Shown: positions 1 to 9,456, counted from the first letter of the stretch. The stretch: DNA of 64,000 nucleotides from JAFDVL01 sp963794955 (GCA_963794955.1 CAWCGF010000015.1:62001-126000); one strand, 5' to 3'. The notes: generated by a model not told the origin, from the sequence alone. Numbers and translations are program-made.

Positions 1-2411
1 AACGCTGAGGGGCCACCTGCCACCCCGAGCGGCACAAGCAACGAGGTGGGACCGGTCGAAAGCTGAAACGCCGGAATCGGTGCCCCACCCACTGCGACAA
101 ACGGATTGTCAATGCTGAAGCCCAATGAATTCGAGGTATCGCCCGCCGTGTCGCCGCTTTCAATCGCGCTAAAAATCAGACCGTAACCCGCGCGCACAGC
201 CGTCTTGCCATCGCCGCGCACGTCCCACGCAAAGCCGAAACGCGGCCCGAAATTCGCTTTGGGTGGAATGGTGAATTCGCGCGGTTTGGTGACGCCCGCA
301 TACAACAACGCGCCCGGCGTATTGGTTTGCGGATTGGTCACAAAGGGATCGAAATTGGAACTGCGGTTCCATCGCTCAATCGGCCCTGAAGCCAGGTCGT
401 AGCGTAATCCCATATTGAGTGTAAGTCGGCGCGTCAGCTTGAAATCATCTTGAATGTAGCTGCCGTTCGACCACGTGTGGAAGGAAAAGAACGGACGCAC
501 GGATTGGCTGCCGCCTGAAACTGAGCCAAGTAAATAGGTGGCAAAACCAAAGCCCGTGCCAGCGGGCGCTTGCGGATTGTTTGTCAGGCTCGCGCCAAAC
601 GTGAAGTTGCCGGAAGGGTTCAGCCGATTGACGAAGTTCAACTGATTCCAGCGTTGATCGGTGCCGAACTTAATTACGTGGCGGCCTTTCGTCCACGTCA
701 GGCTATCGGCAATCTGCACTGTATGATGGCGGCGATGTCCGCCCGCAAAGCCACCGCGTCCCGATCCGAACGGCAAGACTCCATCAATATTGATCGGCGG
801 GAACGCGTCCTGCGGAAAGATCGCCGGGAAGCCAAGCTGTCCCGGCCAGTTTTGATCAAAGCTCGGATGTTGGAAGACCAAATATTGCCGCGTACCGTTC
901 GCGCGAAATTCGTTGATGAACGAAGGCGTGAAGACATGCGTTTCGCTGATGATCATATTGTGATTATCGCGCTGATCATCGCGCGCATCGGTGTCTGCGA
1001 TGCCATTGCCCCAGGCGCGATTCATCCGCGTGTTCTTCGTCCGGGTATAGCGACCAAAGAGTTTGTCTTTGTCGCTGAAGTTGTGATCTATGCGCATCGT
1101 CAGTTGCCCCTGATCAATCGGGAAGCCGACGAGCGAGAGATAGTTGTTGGCATTGGTAAAGGCATTATTCGGCGCAACGTTGGGCAGCGGCAAATATTGC
1201 AACAATCGCAAGCTGAGCGCATCCATCCGATTGCGCGGCACGATATTTCCGGCGAACACATCACGCACAAAACCGCTGCCAGCCGGATTCGCGCGCGTTG
1301 TCGCGGGATCGTAAATCCGAATCAGATTACCGTTGCCATCGCGCGTGTTGGAAAAATCGCCATTGCGTTCGAGCGCCGTGGGAACAGTTGCACGATTGAT
1401 GTTTGCGGTGCGGAAGTTCCAGCGTTCATAACCAACAAAGTAAAACGTGCGATCTTTGCCGCTATGGAGCGCGGGGCCGCCTTCACCAAAACGTGGGGTC
1501 GGCAACGGGCCGCCAAACGTGCCGCCGTATTGGTTATAACGGAGCACGGGCTTGATGCGCCCGGTGATCGGATCGCGCGTCGTGAGAAAGGCATTGCGCG
1601 CGTCAAGCGAATCGTTGCGGAAAAATTCATACAACGAGCCGTGATATTGATTCGTTCCGCCGCGCGTCACAACACTGATGACGCCGCCACTGGTTTGCCC
1701 GTATTCAGCGGCCAACGAATTGGTCTGCACCTTGAATTCCTCAACCGAATCCACCATCGGCACAACGCTGATTTCGTTATGCACGGGAACCGTATTGGAG
1801 CCGCCATCCAGAAAGACTTGATTGCTGTAGACCGAGCCACCGTTGAAGCTGATCTGCGAGAAGGTTTGGTTGTCCACTTCGGCGAAGCCATCCGCGCCTT
1901 TGCTGCGCGGTTGCACGCCAGGAATCAGCTTGACCAGATTGAAGACGTGGCGACCGTTGAGCGGGAGGTTTTCGATGCGTTGGCGCTCAATGACCGTGCC
2001 CAGGCTGGAAGATTCGGTTTGAACACGTGAAACTTCCGAAGTGACTTCTATCGTGTTGGTGACTTCGCCCACTTGCAGCTTGAAATCCAGCCGCAGCCGT
2101 TGTGCGACTTCCAGTGTCACATTCGATTGCTTCGCCGTAGCAAAGCCAGTTGCGCCAACGGTGACTTCATAAACACCGATGGGAAGTGTCGGCAAGGCGA
2201 AAATCCCGTCGGATGAGGTCGTGGTGGTGAATTTTTGATTTGTGGCCACAAAGAGAGCCGTGACAGTCGCGCCTGCCACCAATCCCCCCTGCGCGTCGGC
2301 GACGGTTCCGGTGATCGTTCCCTGTGATGATTGAGCCAGGATGTTTGAAGCAGTGCTGATTGTGAGTAACAGCAATAAGGTCATTCCTCGAAGCAGATTT
2401 ATAGCTCTCAT
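1..2411 (-). CDS. TonB-dependent receptor with carboxypeptidase-regulatory-like domain (partial)
   Basis: Outer-membrane beta-barrel importer; the C-terminal part lies beyond base 1, and 803 codons are visible. The start is the ATG at 2411, which gives a signal peptide (hydrophobic LLLLLTIS core, likely cleavage after residue 26, NILA). Residues about 30-110 form a carboxypeptidase-regulatory-like beta-sandwich (GTITGTVADAQGG). The plug follows from about residue 140 (ENLPLNGRHVFNLVKLIPGV, then VFLDGGSNTVPVHNEIS), then barrel sequence with typical aromatic and Asn-rich strands. This architecture is common in Acidobacteriota, where it is thought to import glycans or other large substrates. The substrate cannot be told from sequence. 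It is divergent from the winged-helix membrane protein, which may control it. Long open frames on the opposite strand here are shadows. Confidence 0.93.
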   Translation of the reverse strand, partial: MRAINLLRGMTLLLLLTISTASNILAQSSQGTITGTVADAQGGLVAGATVTALFVATNQKFTTTTSSDGIFALPTLPIGVYEVTVGATGFATAKQSNVTLEVAQRLRLDFKLQVGEVTNTIEVTSEVSRVQTESSSLGTVIERQRIENLPLNGRHVFNLVKLIPGVQPRSKGADGFAEVDNQTFSQISFNGGSVYSNQVFLDGGSNTVPVHNEISVVPMVDSVEEFKVQTNSLAAEYGQTSGGVISVVTRGGTNQYHGSLYEFFRNDSLDARNAFLTTRDPITGRIKPVLRYNQYGGTFGGPLPTPRFGEGGPALHSGKDRTFYFVGYERWNFRTANINRATVPTALERNGDFSNTRDGNGNLIRIYDPATTRANPAGSGFVRDVFAGNIVPRNRMDALSLRLLQYLPLPNVAPNNAFTNANNYLSLVGFPIDQGQLTMRIDHNFSDKDKLFGRYTRTKNTRMNRAWGNGIADTDARDDQRDNHNMIISETHVFTPSFINEFRANGTRQYLVFQHPSFDQNWPGQLGFPAIFPQDAFPPINIDGVLPFGSGRGGFAGGHRRHHTVQIADSLTWTKGRHVIKFGTDQRWNQLNFVNRLNPSGNFTFGASLTNNPQAPAGTGFGFATYLLGSVSGGSQSVRPFFSFHTWSNGSYIQDDFKLTRRLTLNMGLRYDLASGPIERWNRSSNFDPFVTNPQTNTPGALLYAGVTKPREFTIPPKANFGPRFGFAWDVRGDGKTAVRAGYGLIFSAIESGDTAGDTSNSLGFSIDNPFVAVGGAPIPAFQLSTGPTSLLVPLGVAGGPSA

Positions 2412-2648
2412 ATCCGTTCTCCTAATGTGGTAGCCCGCCCAAAGATGTCGGGTGGCTGACACGGCAAGGTTCCTGTTGTAGAATTGGCGTCCGTTAACAT
2501 CGAAAGGCTTTGGACAGACAATTCGGCAACAATTTCAGTTGTAGACAATATCCCAGCTTAATTCGTCACTATTTGACTAGGGTGCGAATTTCTTATCGCC
2601 CTTTGTTTCAGTGTTATAAAGCCTACTGGACTTCTTGTCAGATCACAA

Positions 2649-2675
2649 GGTTAAGCAGGTTTCTTAACCGTTAAG
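2649..2675. promoter_or_regulatory. Overlapping inverted repeats, possible operator
   Basis: GGTTAAG (2649-2655) and CTTAACC (2663-2669) form a perfect 7-bp inverted repeat with a 7-base spacer. The right arm is reused in a second palindrome, CTTAAC-C-GTTAAG (2663-2675). The site ends 20 bases before the GTG/ATG of the winged-helix membrane protein and lies in the divergent gap with the TonB-dependent receptor. The geometry suits an operator or autoregulatory site; no regulator can be assigned from sequence. Confidence 0.45.
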
Positions 2676-2694
2676 AGCTTTACTTGAGAAAAGA

Positions 2695-4128
2695 GTGCGT
2701 ATGTATCAACCACCATCAAATCAATCTCAGTCCCCCATTTCGCCCGCAAAAATTAATGAACAGCTTGAGCGGTTGCTTAGCAGTAAACAGTTCAGTCAAA
2801 CCCGCAGTCTGGACAGATTTCTCAAGTACGCTGTACTAAAAACGCTCACGCACGAAGAAAATGATTTGAAAGAGTCTTTGATTGGGCGGGAAGTTTTTCA
2901 CCGTGGGGATGATTACGATCCGGCCAAAGATGCCGTCGTACGCGTGCAGGCAGGCGCACTGAGAAAAAAACTGGCAGGTTATTACGCTGAAGAAGGCGCG
3001 CAGGATGAGTTGATTATTGAGTTGCCCAAAGGGGGATATATTCCAACCTTTCACTGGCGGCATGAGTGTCAGCCGGAAGAAGTTGGCTTGCTTGAAACTA
3101 ACCAGACCGCCACGAATACTGCGTTAACCATCACCGATTCACAACTAACAGCCCCGGTCATTTTGCCGGTACCGTCCGCAAGATTTTCAGGGCGTGCCCT
3201 CTGGCAACTGTCAGTAGCATTCTTGGTGGGGATCGGGCTGACGCTTTTAGTTACGCAAATATTTCGCAACGATCAGTCTATAAAAACTATACCTCAAGCT
3301 ACGCTGGCAGATACTCAAGCCATGCAACCCTTGTGGGAGAGTTTTTTTGCACCGGATTCTGCAACATTACTGGCTTATGGCACGCCGCAATTTTTTCAAT
3401 TCAATGGTTTTTACATGCGGGATGTGCTGGTGAATTCGCCCCAGGAAATGGAGGCCGAAAGTGGAGGTCGCCTTAATGTGGTGCGTAAAGCGTTCAAAAC
3501 ATCAATTGATCCGATTGAGGTTTACACTGGCGTAGGCGAAGCGCATGGCATCAATACACTGTCGCGTTTCTTCTGGCAAAACGACCGCGCACTAAACATC
3601 GCCCGCAGCCGTCTTGTAGGCTGGCAGGAAGTGAAAAATTCCAACCTGATTTTTCTCTCTTCCATGCGTTTTCATACGCTGGCAGAAGAATTGAATTATC
3701 CGAATGATTTTGTGATTAAAGCGAGCGGCATCAGCGGTACGATAGCCAATCTGCATCCTGCCGCAGGCGAGCAATCCGAATATGCGGTGACGGGTGGTGA
3801 ACATTATGCGGTCGTTACGCTTTGGCCCGGCAAAGCCGATAATCGGCGCATCTTGCAACTTAGCGGCAACACGACCTGGGGAACGTTAGCGGCAGCAGAA
3901 TACGTGACGGATAAAGACGCATTGCATAAGTTGCATGAACAACTTGAGCAATGTCGTTTGCGTCATGGATTGCCACGACATTCGCCCTATTTTCAAGTGT
4001 TAGTTCGCGCTGAGGTCAAAGATAATCAACCCATTGCGCTGGCCTACGTCACCCATCACGATTTGGAAATAGGTGAGCCGCCAAACGAGACGGCTCAAAC
4101 AGCGTCCAATGTAAAAAGCAAAGAGTAG
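2695..4128 (+). CDS. Membrane-tethered winged-helix-like protein
   Basis: 477 residues from GTG 2695, or 475 from ATG 2701; the ribosome-binding signal is weak for both. Residues about 15-120 match the N-terminal domain found in many acidobacterial proteins: an RFLKYAV-type helix, then LKESLIGREVF, YDPAKDAVVRVQAGALRKKL and IELPKGGYIPTF. I regard this as winged-helix/DNA-binding-like. A single membrane segment lies at about 165-187 (ALWQLSVAFLVGIGLTLL). The C-terminal 280 residues would be extracytoplasmic and have no domain I recognise. The layout (cytoplasmic DNA-binding domain, one TM, periplasmic sensor) resembles ToxR-like one-component regulators. Placement divergent from the TonB-dependent receptor suggests it controls that importer. 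Function is inferred. Confidence 0.75.
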   Translation: MRMYQPPSNQSQSPISPAKINEQLERLLSSKQFSQTRSLDRFLKYAVLKTLTHEENDLKESLIGREVFHRGDDYDPAKDAVVRVQAGALRKKLAGYYAEEGAQDELIIELPKGGYIPTFHWRHECQPEEVGLLETNQTATNTALTITDSQLTAPVILPVPSARFSGRALWQLSVAFLVGIGLTLLVTQIFRNDQSIKTIPQATLADTQAMQPLWESFFAPDSATLLAYGTPQFFQFNGFYMRDVLVNSPQEMEAESGGRLNVVRKAFKTSIDPIEVYTGVGEAHGINTLSRFFWQNDRALNIARSRLVGWQEVKNSNLIFLSSMRFHTLAEELNYPNDFVIKASGISGTIANLHPAAGEQSEYAVTGGEHYAVVTLWPGKADNRRILQLSGNTTWGTLAAAEYVTDKDALHKLHEQLEQCRLRHGLPRHSPYFQVLVRAEVKDNQPIALAYVTHHDLEIGEPPNETAQTASNVKSKE

Positions 4129-4150
4129 CAAGCAGCGTCAAACTGAAAAA

Positions 4151-4172
4151 GGCGAACCCAATTGGATTCGCC
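4151..4172 (-). terminator. Rho-independent terminator of the M23 peptidase gene
   Basis: GGCGAACCCAA is followed directly by its near-perfect complement TTGGATTCGCC (one mismatch). On the minus strand the hairpin is followed by TTTTT, so it terminates the M23 gene that stops at 4204. On the plus strand there is no T-run, so it is a weaker stop for the winged-helix gene. Confidence 0.75.
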
Positions 4173-4203
4173 TTCACTAAGATTGCAGCTTAACCGCCTT
4201 TGC

Positions 4204-5067
4204 TTATTGATCCTTCGGCAAATAATTCATCGGATCAACCACGCGATCATACAAACGAACCTCGTAGTGCAAGTGCGGCCCGGTGGAGCGGCCTGTGCTG
4301 CCGATCGCGCCGAGTGGCAGGCCGCGATGCACGTGATCGCCGACCTTCACATCAATGCGTGACATGTGACCGTACCGCGTAGTAATGCCATAACCGTGAT
4401 CAATCACGACCAGGTTGCCATAGCCGCCTTGTGGCCCGGCTTTGATGACGATGCCATCACCACCGGCTTCAATCGCCGTACCGTGGGTCGCAGCAATATC
4501 CAACCCAGGATGGGTTTCACTACCACCGCCGCCAAAAGGATTGGAGCGATCTCCCACGCCGGAAGTGATGTAGCCGCGGACTGGCCAAATCGAAGGAATG
4601 GCGGAAAGTTTGATTTGATTCGCCGCGACGACTTCTTTGATTTCGCGCAAGCCTAATTCCAGTTTGCTGGTGGCGTCTTCCAAATCCTTGAAATTTTTGG
4701 GTTCGGGGCCACCAGACCCAATATTTTGTCCGATGTCGGTCGAGGCTTTGACACCTGTTGATTCGGCTAATTTTTGTAAAAGGGGTTCTTGCGAAGCAAT
4801 GCGGGTTTCCAGCTTGGATTGGGCTTTCTGTTTCTCGTCATTTTCCTGGCGGAGCGCGCGATTATCATTTTTGGTCAACTGATATTCGAGTTCCAGGGAG
4901 GCATATCGAACGGCGCTATACGCACCGAACAAAACGGTTAACAAGCCAACACCAGCCAGCACCATCGTAGCATAGGCATATTTATGAGGCACATTATATT
5001 TGCGGAATTGAGAACTGGCTGTTGGGGCGAACAGCATTAAGGTGTAATAACGCTTATCTTTCTGCAT
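4204..5067 (-). CDS. M23 family (LytM-type) metallo-endopeptidase, membrane-anchored
   Basis: Cell-wall hydrolase or activator, 287 residues. Residues about 30-55 are a membrane anchor (YAYATMVLAGVGLLTVLFGAY). Residues about 60-115 are a charged coiled coil (ENDEKQKAQSKLETR). The C-terminal lysostaphin/LytM fold carries HPGLDIAA (zinc ligands His and Asp) and GPHLHYEV (HxH), so the metal site is complete. Topology implies a cytoplasmic N-terminus with the peptidase in the periplasm. TM plus coiled coil plus LytM resembles division-associated NlpD/EnvC-like and MepM-like proteins. Transcribed alone, with its own terminator. The precise bond cut cannot be given. Confidence 0.92.
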   Translation of the reverse strand: MQKDKRYYTLMLFAPTASSQFRKYNVPHKYAYATMVLAGVGLLTVLFGAYSAVRYASLELEYQLTKNDNRALRQENDEKQKAQSKLETRIASQEPLLQKLAESTGVKASTDIGQNIGSGGPEPKNFKDLEDATSKLELGLREIKEVVAANQIKLSAIPSIWPVRGYITSGVGDRSNPFGGGGSETHPGLDIAATHGTAIEAGGDGIVIKAGPQGGYGNLVVIDHGYGITTRYGHMSRIDVKVGDHVHRGLPLGAIGSTGRSTGPHLHYEVRLYDRVVDPMNYLPKDQ

Positions 5068-5448
5068 AACTAAATTACTCCACGGCTCTGTTTGACCCAG
5101 AACAGGGGGAAGCCGATTTCGTGGTTCATTGGTTTATTTCACATACAGTAAAAACATCCGTGGAAAATGGACTTTCTGTATGCTAGCTCTTTGGGATTAA
5201 TTACTTCACGACGACAGCGGGAGGAGGCTACCACAGGAAGCTTTTCAGATCAACCCATTAAACCTGCCCTCTCTGGGACGAGTAAACTGTCAATAGTAGC
5301 AAGCCTCCAGAAAAACCCTATATGTGGTAGTTTTTGCCGGTGACGTACCCAGGAAAAATCAGCCGGGACAACTTCGGTATTTGCGGATTCCAGGAGAGTT
5401 GGTAGAATCTCCGCTTTCGCTTGAGGAGTTGGAAGAAAGCATAAGGCC
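5068..5448. other. Intergenic region between M23 gene and ispG
   Basis: 381 bases without a supportable gene. It must hold the promoters for the divergent M23 gene and the ispG operon. No tRNA fold, clear promoter consensus or riboswitch could be recognised by eye. A short reading frame opposite to ispG here has no protein-like features. Confidence 0.5.
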
Positions 5449-6669
5449 ATGTCAGTAATTAAACGCAGAAAATCAGTCACAGTCCATATCGGTGGCATTC
5501 CTGTCGGTGGAGAAAATCCCATCGCCGTGCAATCCATGACGAACACGGATACGGCTGATGCACTGGCAACAACCAATCAAATCATTAACTTAGCTCGCGC
5601 CGGATCAGAACTCGTTCGTATTACAGTCAATAACAAAGAAGCTGCCGCCCAGGTGGCGGAAATTGTCAGTCGGGTGCGCGACGCAGGATTCAACACACCA
5701 ATCATCGGCGATTTTCATTACAACGGGCATATCCTCTTGACCGAATATAAAGATTGCGCCAAGGCTTTGGCCAAATACCGCATTAATCCCGGCAACGTCG
5801 GCGCAGGCAAACATCACGACGACAACTTCAGGCGCATGATTGATGTGGCAATTGAAAACGAAAAGCCCGTTCGGATCGGCGTCAACTGGGGTTCGCTGGA
5901 TCAAGCCCTACTGACGCGGATGATGGATGAAAATTCGAAGTCCGCGCAACCCCGTGATGCCCGCGCTGTCACGTTCGATGCCATCTGTACAAGCGCTATT
6001 CAATCCGCCCAACTGGCAGAAAGCTATGGCTTGCCACGCAATAAAATCATTCTGAGCGCGAAGGTTTCCGGCGTGCAGGATTTGATTGTCGTCTACCGAG
6101 ATTTAGCCAAACGCGGTGATTATGCGTTGCACCTGGGCTTGACCGAAGCAGGCATGGGAACGAAGGGCGTGGTCGCCAGCACAGCCGGGTTAGCGGTGTT
6201 ATTGCAGGAAGGCATCGGCGATACGATCCGGGTTTCGCTGACGCCTGCGCCTAACGGAGATCGCACTGAAGAAGTACTGGTCGCCCAGCAAATTCTACAA
6301 TCGCTCGAAGTGCGCAGCTTCACGCCGCAGGTCACCGCCTGCCCCGGCTGCGGTCGCACGACCAGCACCTTGTTTCAGGAAATGGCCGATAATATTGGCA
6401 AATACCTGCGCCAGCAAATGCCCGTTTGGCGCGCACAATATCCTGGCGTTGCGGAATTAAAAGTCGCGGTTATGGGCTGCGTCGTCAATGGCCCCGGCGA
6501 ATCCAAACACGCCGACCTTGGCATCAGTTTGCCCGGCACCGGCGAAACGCCCCGCGCGCCCGTCTTTGTGGATGGCAAGCTCACGACCACATTGAAAGGC
6601 GACGCTATCGTGCCGGAGTTTATTCAAATCCTGAATAATTACGTTGACAAGAAATATTCAAGTCGTTAA
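5449..6669 (+). CDS. ispG: 4-hydroxy-3-methylbut-2-enyl-diphosphate synthase (flavodoxin/ferredoxin type)
   Basis: Penultimate enzyme of the MEP isoprenoid pathway; converts MEcPP to HMBPP with a [4Fe-4S] cluster. 406 residues. The N-terminal TIM barrel starts with KRRKSVTVHIGG and PIAVQSMTNTDT. The cluster ligands are visible: Cys298 and Cys301 (TACPGCGRT), Cys344 and Glu351 (MGCVVNGPGE). All residues needed for catalysis appear present. It is the first gene of a same-strand run (ispG-asd-lysC-thrC), with 18 bases between its stop and the asd ATG. The ATG at 5449 is used; AAGG close upstream is a weak ribosome-binding signal. Confidence 0.97.
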   Translation: MSVIKRRKSVTVHIGGIPVGGENPIAVQSMTNTDTADALATTNQIINLARAGSELVRITVNNKEAAAQVAEIVSRVRDAGFNTPIIGDFHYNGHILLTEYKDCAKALAKYRINPGNVGAGKHHDDNFRRMIDVAIENEKPVRIGVNWGSLDQALLTRMMDENSKSAQPRDARAVTFDAICTSAIQSAQLAESYGLPRNKIILSAKVSGVQDLIVVYRDLAKRGDYALHLGLTEAGMGTKGVVASTAGLAVLLQEGIGDTIRVSLTPAPNGDRTEEVLVAQQILQSLEVRSFTPQVTACPGCGRTTSTLFQEMADNIGKYLRQQMPVWRAQYPGVAELKVAVMGCVVNGPGESKHADLGISLPGTGETPRAPVFVDGKLTTTLKGDAIVPEFIQILNNYVDKKYSSR

Positions 6670-6687
6670 TTGGAGGTTATTTCTACC

Positions 6688-7746
6688 ATGTCTGCAAATG
6701 CAAAAAGGCGCGTCGGGATTCTCGGCGCTACTGGAACCGTCGGTCAGCGGGTCATTCACCTGCTGCGCAATCACCCATACTTTGAAGTCACCGCGCTCGC
6801 CGCTTCAGACCGTTCTGAAGGCAAACGTTTTGTCGAAGCCTGCAACTGGAAATTGCCGTTTGAAATGCCCGACGCCGTCAAAGACATCCCAGTGCAGGCG
6901 ATTAAACCGTCGCTGGATTGCGATGTCGTGATTTCCAGTTTGCCATCCGACATTGCGCTTGAAGTCGAAGGCGCTTTTGCGGCGGCGGGCTATGCTGTCA
7001 TCAGCAATTCGTCCTCCTACCGTATGCACGAAGACGTGCCGTTAGTCGTGCCGGAAATCAACCCCGATCATCTCGACCTCATTCCCGTACAGCAGAAAAA
7101 TCGGGGCTACAACAAGGGCTACATTGTCACAAACCCGAACTGCACCACAATTGGATTGGTGATGGCGCTCGCCCCCTTGCAGCAAGCGTTTGGCTTGGAA
7201 GCAGTAATGATGACCTCAATGCAGGCCATTTCCGGCGCAGGCTATCCTGGTGTAGCTTCGATGGACATCGTAGATAACGTCATGCCCTACATCGGCGGCG
7301 AAGAAGAAAAGGTCGAAGAAGAACCGCAAAAGATTATGGGTAAATTAGGCGCAGGCAAGATTGAAGTTGCGCCCTTTAAAGTTAGTGCGCAGTGTAACCG
7401 CGTGCCCGTCCAGGACGGCCATTTGGAATCCGTGCGTGTGAAGTTGAGCCGCCCCGCGACCGTAGAAGAGGTTGCCGCCGCGTTAGCCGCCTTCACAGGC
7501 TTGCCACAAGAATTAAAATTGCCAACCGCACCGCAGCGTCCCGTCATTGTGCGCACCGAAAAAGACCGTCCGCAACCGCGCCTGGATCGTGATGCAGAAG
7601 GCGGCATGGCGACCGTTGTGGGACGCATTTCCAAAGACACGATCTTTGATTTCAAGTTCACCTTGATTAGCCACAATACCGTACGCGGCGCAGCAGGCGC
7701 TGCCATACTCAATGCTGAGATGTTGGTAGCGAAGAACTACTTATAA
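6688..7746 (+). CDS. asd: Aspartate-semialdehyde dehydrogenase (archaeal/fungal-type)
   Basis: Reduces aspartyl phosphate to aspartate semialdehyde, the branch point to lysine, threonine and methionine. 352 residues from ATG 6688, preceded by GGAGG at 6672-6676; an in-frame TTG further upstream is not needed. The N-terminal Rossmann motif is VGILGATGTVGQR. The catalytic Cys152 sits in NPNCTTIG, and the C-terminal domain contains SAQCNRVPVQDGH. The sequence style (GAGYPGVASMDIVDNVMPYI) fits the longer archaeal/fungal-like subgroup rather than the E. coli form. It sits directly before lysC, whose product supplies its substrate. Confidence 0.95.
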   Translation: MSANAKRRVGILGATGTVGQRVIHLLRNHPYFEVTALAASDRSEGKRFVEACNWKLPFEMPDAVKDIPVQAIKPSLDCDVVISSLPSDIALEVEGAFAAAGYAVISNSSSYRMHEDVPLVVPEINPDHLDLIPVQQKNRGYNKGYIVTNPNCTTIGLVMALAPLQQAFGLEAVMMTSMQAISGAGYPGVASMDIVDNVMPYIGGEEEKVEEEPQKIMGKLGAGKIEVAPFKVSAQCNRVPVQDGHLESVRVKLSRPATVEEVAAALAAFTGLPQELKLPTAPQRPVIVRTEKDRPQPRLDRDAEGGMATVVGRISKDTIFDFKFTLISHNTVRGAAGAAILNAEMLVAKNYL

Positions 7747-7759
7747 CCTGCCCCCATCT

Positions 7760-9184
7760 GTGAATCCGATGTTGATAGTCATGAAATTTGGCGGCACTTC
7801 CGTGGGTAGCGCCGAACGTATCGCAGAGGCAGCAAACCTCGTCCTCCAATCCGTCAACGAAGGCCATCAAGTCGTCGTCGTCACTTCGGCGATGAGCGGT
7901 GTCACGAACAAGCTGATTGCCGCCGCAGAAAATGCGGTCAAAGGGCATTGGCACGTTTCGTTGCGCGATGAACTATACGAGCCGCATCGCAATGCTGCAC
8001 ATCTGCTGATTAAAGAGGATGCAGGGCGGCGGCGCGAGGTTTTGAATTTGATGTGGAAACATATCGAACGCTTTGAGACCTTGTGCAAGGGGCTTTCGAT
8101 GATTCACGAACTCAGCCCACGCACGCTGGATGCAATTTCCGGCCTCGGCGAAATGCTCTGTGCGCCACTGCTGGCGGGTGCGATTGCGGCCCACGGCAAA
8201 GTTTCGGCTTCGCTGGAAGCGAACGAACTTATTGTCACGAACAATTTATTCGGTCAAGCCGAACCGCTGATGGACAAGACGCGGGAGAAAACGCGGGCGC
8301 GGTTGCTACCGATGCTGCAAGCAGGCGACATTCCCGTCATTACCGGTTTCATCGGAGCCAATGAGGACGGGGTTACCACAACGCTCGGACGGGGTGGGTC
8401 AGATTACTCGGCTTCGATTCTTGGCGCGGCGTTGGATGCGGATGAAATCTGGATTTGGACGGATGTGGATGGCGTGATGTCGGCGAATCCAGCGGAAGTG
8501 CCGGAAGCGCGCACGCTGCGCGAAATTTCGTATAGCGAAGCGGCAGAGATGGCTTATTACGGGGCGAAGGTGTTGCACTACAAAACAATTCTGCCCGCGT
8601 ACAAACAGAGCATTCCCGTGCGCATTCTCAACACCTTCAATCCGACTCATTCCGGTACGCGCGTGAGCGTCGAAGGTCGCCCCTCGGCGCGTGGCGTCAA
8701 AGCGGTGACTTCGATTCGCAATGTCAGCCTGATTTCGATCAGCGGCAAAGGCATGCAAGGCATTCCCGGCATTGCCGCCAAAACATTCGATGCCGTCGCC
8801 GAAGAAAAAGCCAACGTGCTTATGATCATGCAGGCGTCGTCAGAGAACAATATCTGCTTTGTCGTGAATTCCAACGAAGCCGGACGCGTCGTCAACGCCT
8901 TGCGCGCAACGCTGGCCTTGGACCTGCTGCAAGGCCATATTGAAGATATTTCCGCCGATGATTCCATCTCTATCGTGGCCGTGGTCGGCGACAAGATGAA
9001 GGGCACGACGGGGATTTCGGCCAAGGTCTTTGGCGCGATGGGCGCGTCGGAGATCAATGTAATTGCCATCTCGCAAGGCTCTTCGGAAGTGAATATTTCA
9101 TTGATTGTTTCCGCACAAGATGCGGCCAAGGCCGTCCTGGCGATTCATCAAGCATTTGAGTTGCATCAACCAGCGAGCGAATAA
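7760..9184 (+). CDS. lysC: Aspartate kinase
   Basis: Phosphorylates aspartate, the first step of the aspartate-family pathway. 474 residues from GTG 7760; ATG 7769 or 7781 (MKFGGTSV) are alternatives, and no good Shine-Dalgarno distinguishes them. Kinase motifs: KFGGTSVGSAERI at the start, TLGRGGSDYSA in the nucleotide-binding region, and WTDVDGVMSANP. Two ACT-like regulatory domains follow from about residue 310 (ISISGKGMQGIPGIAAKTF and VAVVGDKMKGTTGISAKVF), so allosteric inhibition by lysine and/or threonine is expected. The stop codon abuts the next ATG, indicating tight coupling. Confidence 0.96.
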   Translation: MNPMLIVMKFGGTSVGSAERIAEAANLVLQSVNEGHQVVVVTSAMSGVTNKLIAAAENAVKGHWHVSLRDELYEPHRNAAHLLIKEDAGRRREVLNLMWKHIERFETLCKGLSMIHELSPRTLDAISGLGEMLCAPLLAGAIAAHGKVSASLEANELIVTNNLFGQAEPLMDKTREKTRARLLPMLQAGDIPVITGFIGANEDGVTTTLGRGGSDYSASILGAALDADEIWIWTDVDGVMSANPAEVPEARTLREISYSEAAEMAYYGAKVLHYKTILPAYKQSIPVRILNTFNPTHSGTRVSVEGRPSARGVKAVTSIRNVSLISISGKGMQGIPGIAAKTFDAVAEEKANVLMIMQASSENNICFVVNSNEAGRVVNALRATLALDLLQGHIEDISADDSISIVAVVGDKMKGTTGISAKVFGAMGASEINVIAISQGSSEVNISLIVSAQDAAKAVLAIHQAFELHQPASE

Positions 9185-9430
9185 ATGACAGCAACCACCG
9201 AGCAACAAGGGTTATGGCCCGTTGACATCATCAAAGCGACCTGTGGCTGTGGTCACAACATTGATCACGAGAAAGTCGGCCTCGAACGCCGATACGGATT
9301 TTGGATGGGCGTAGCACAGTTTCTGGGCGTCACGCCGATTCCGAGAGAACTCATCTGGCACTGCCGTCAATGCGGGAAAGAGTTTGCCTCCACCACCGAC
9401 CGCAACCTTTGCGATTATTACTCCATTTAA
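9185..9430 (+). CDS. Small zinc-ribbon-like protein of unknown function
   Basis: 81 residues. The ATG immediately follows the lysC stop (TAA-ATG), so it is probably translationally coupled. Two metal-binding pairs are visible: CGCGHN near residue 20 and CRQCGKEF near residue 60, which could form one zinc ribbon. I do not recognise the family. It is embedded between lysC and thrC; threonine synthase here also carries an N-terminal zinc ribbon, but I see no relation beyond the cysteine pattern. A structural or regulatory role in this operon is only a guess. Confidence 0.7.
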   Translation: MTATTEQQGLWPVDIIKATCGCGHNIDHEKVGLERRYGFWMGVAQFLGVTPIPRELIWHCRQCGKEFASTTDRNLCDYYSI

Positions 9431-9456
9431 TTTCCATTACACCTCACCTTTTATTT

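Noticed and set aside
570..2030. 486-codon open frame on the plus strand
   Set aside because: Antisense to the TonB-dependent receptor, whose translation is clearly protein-like; the plus frame has no recognisable domain.
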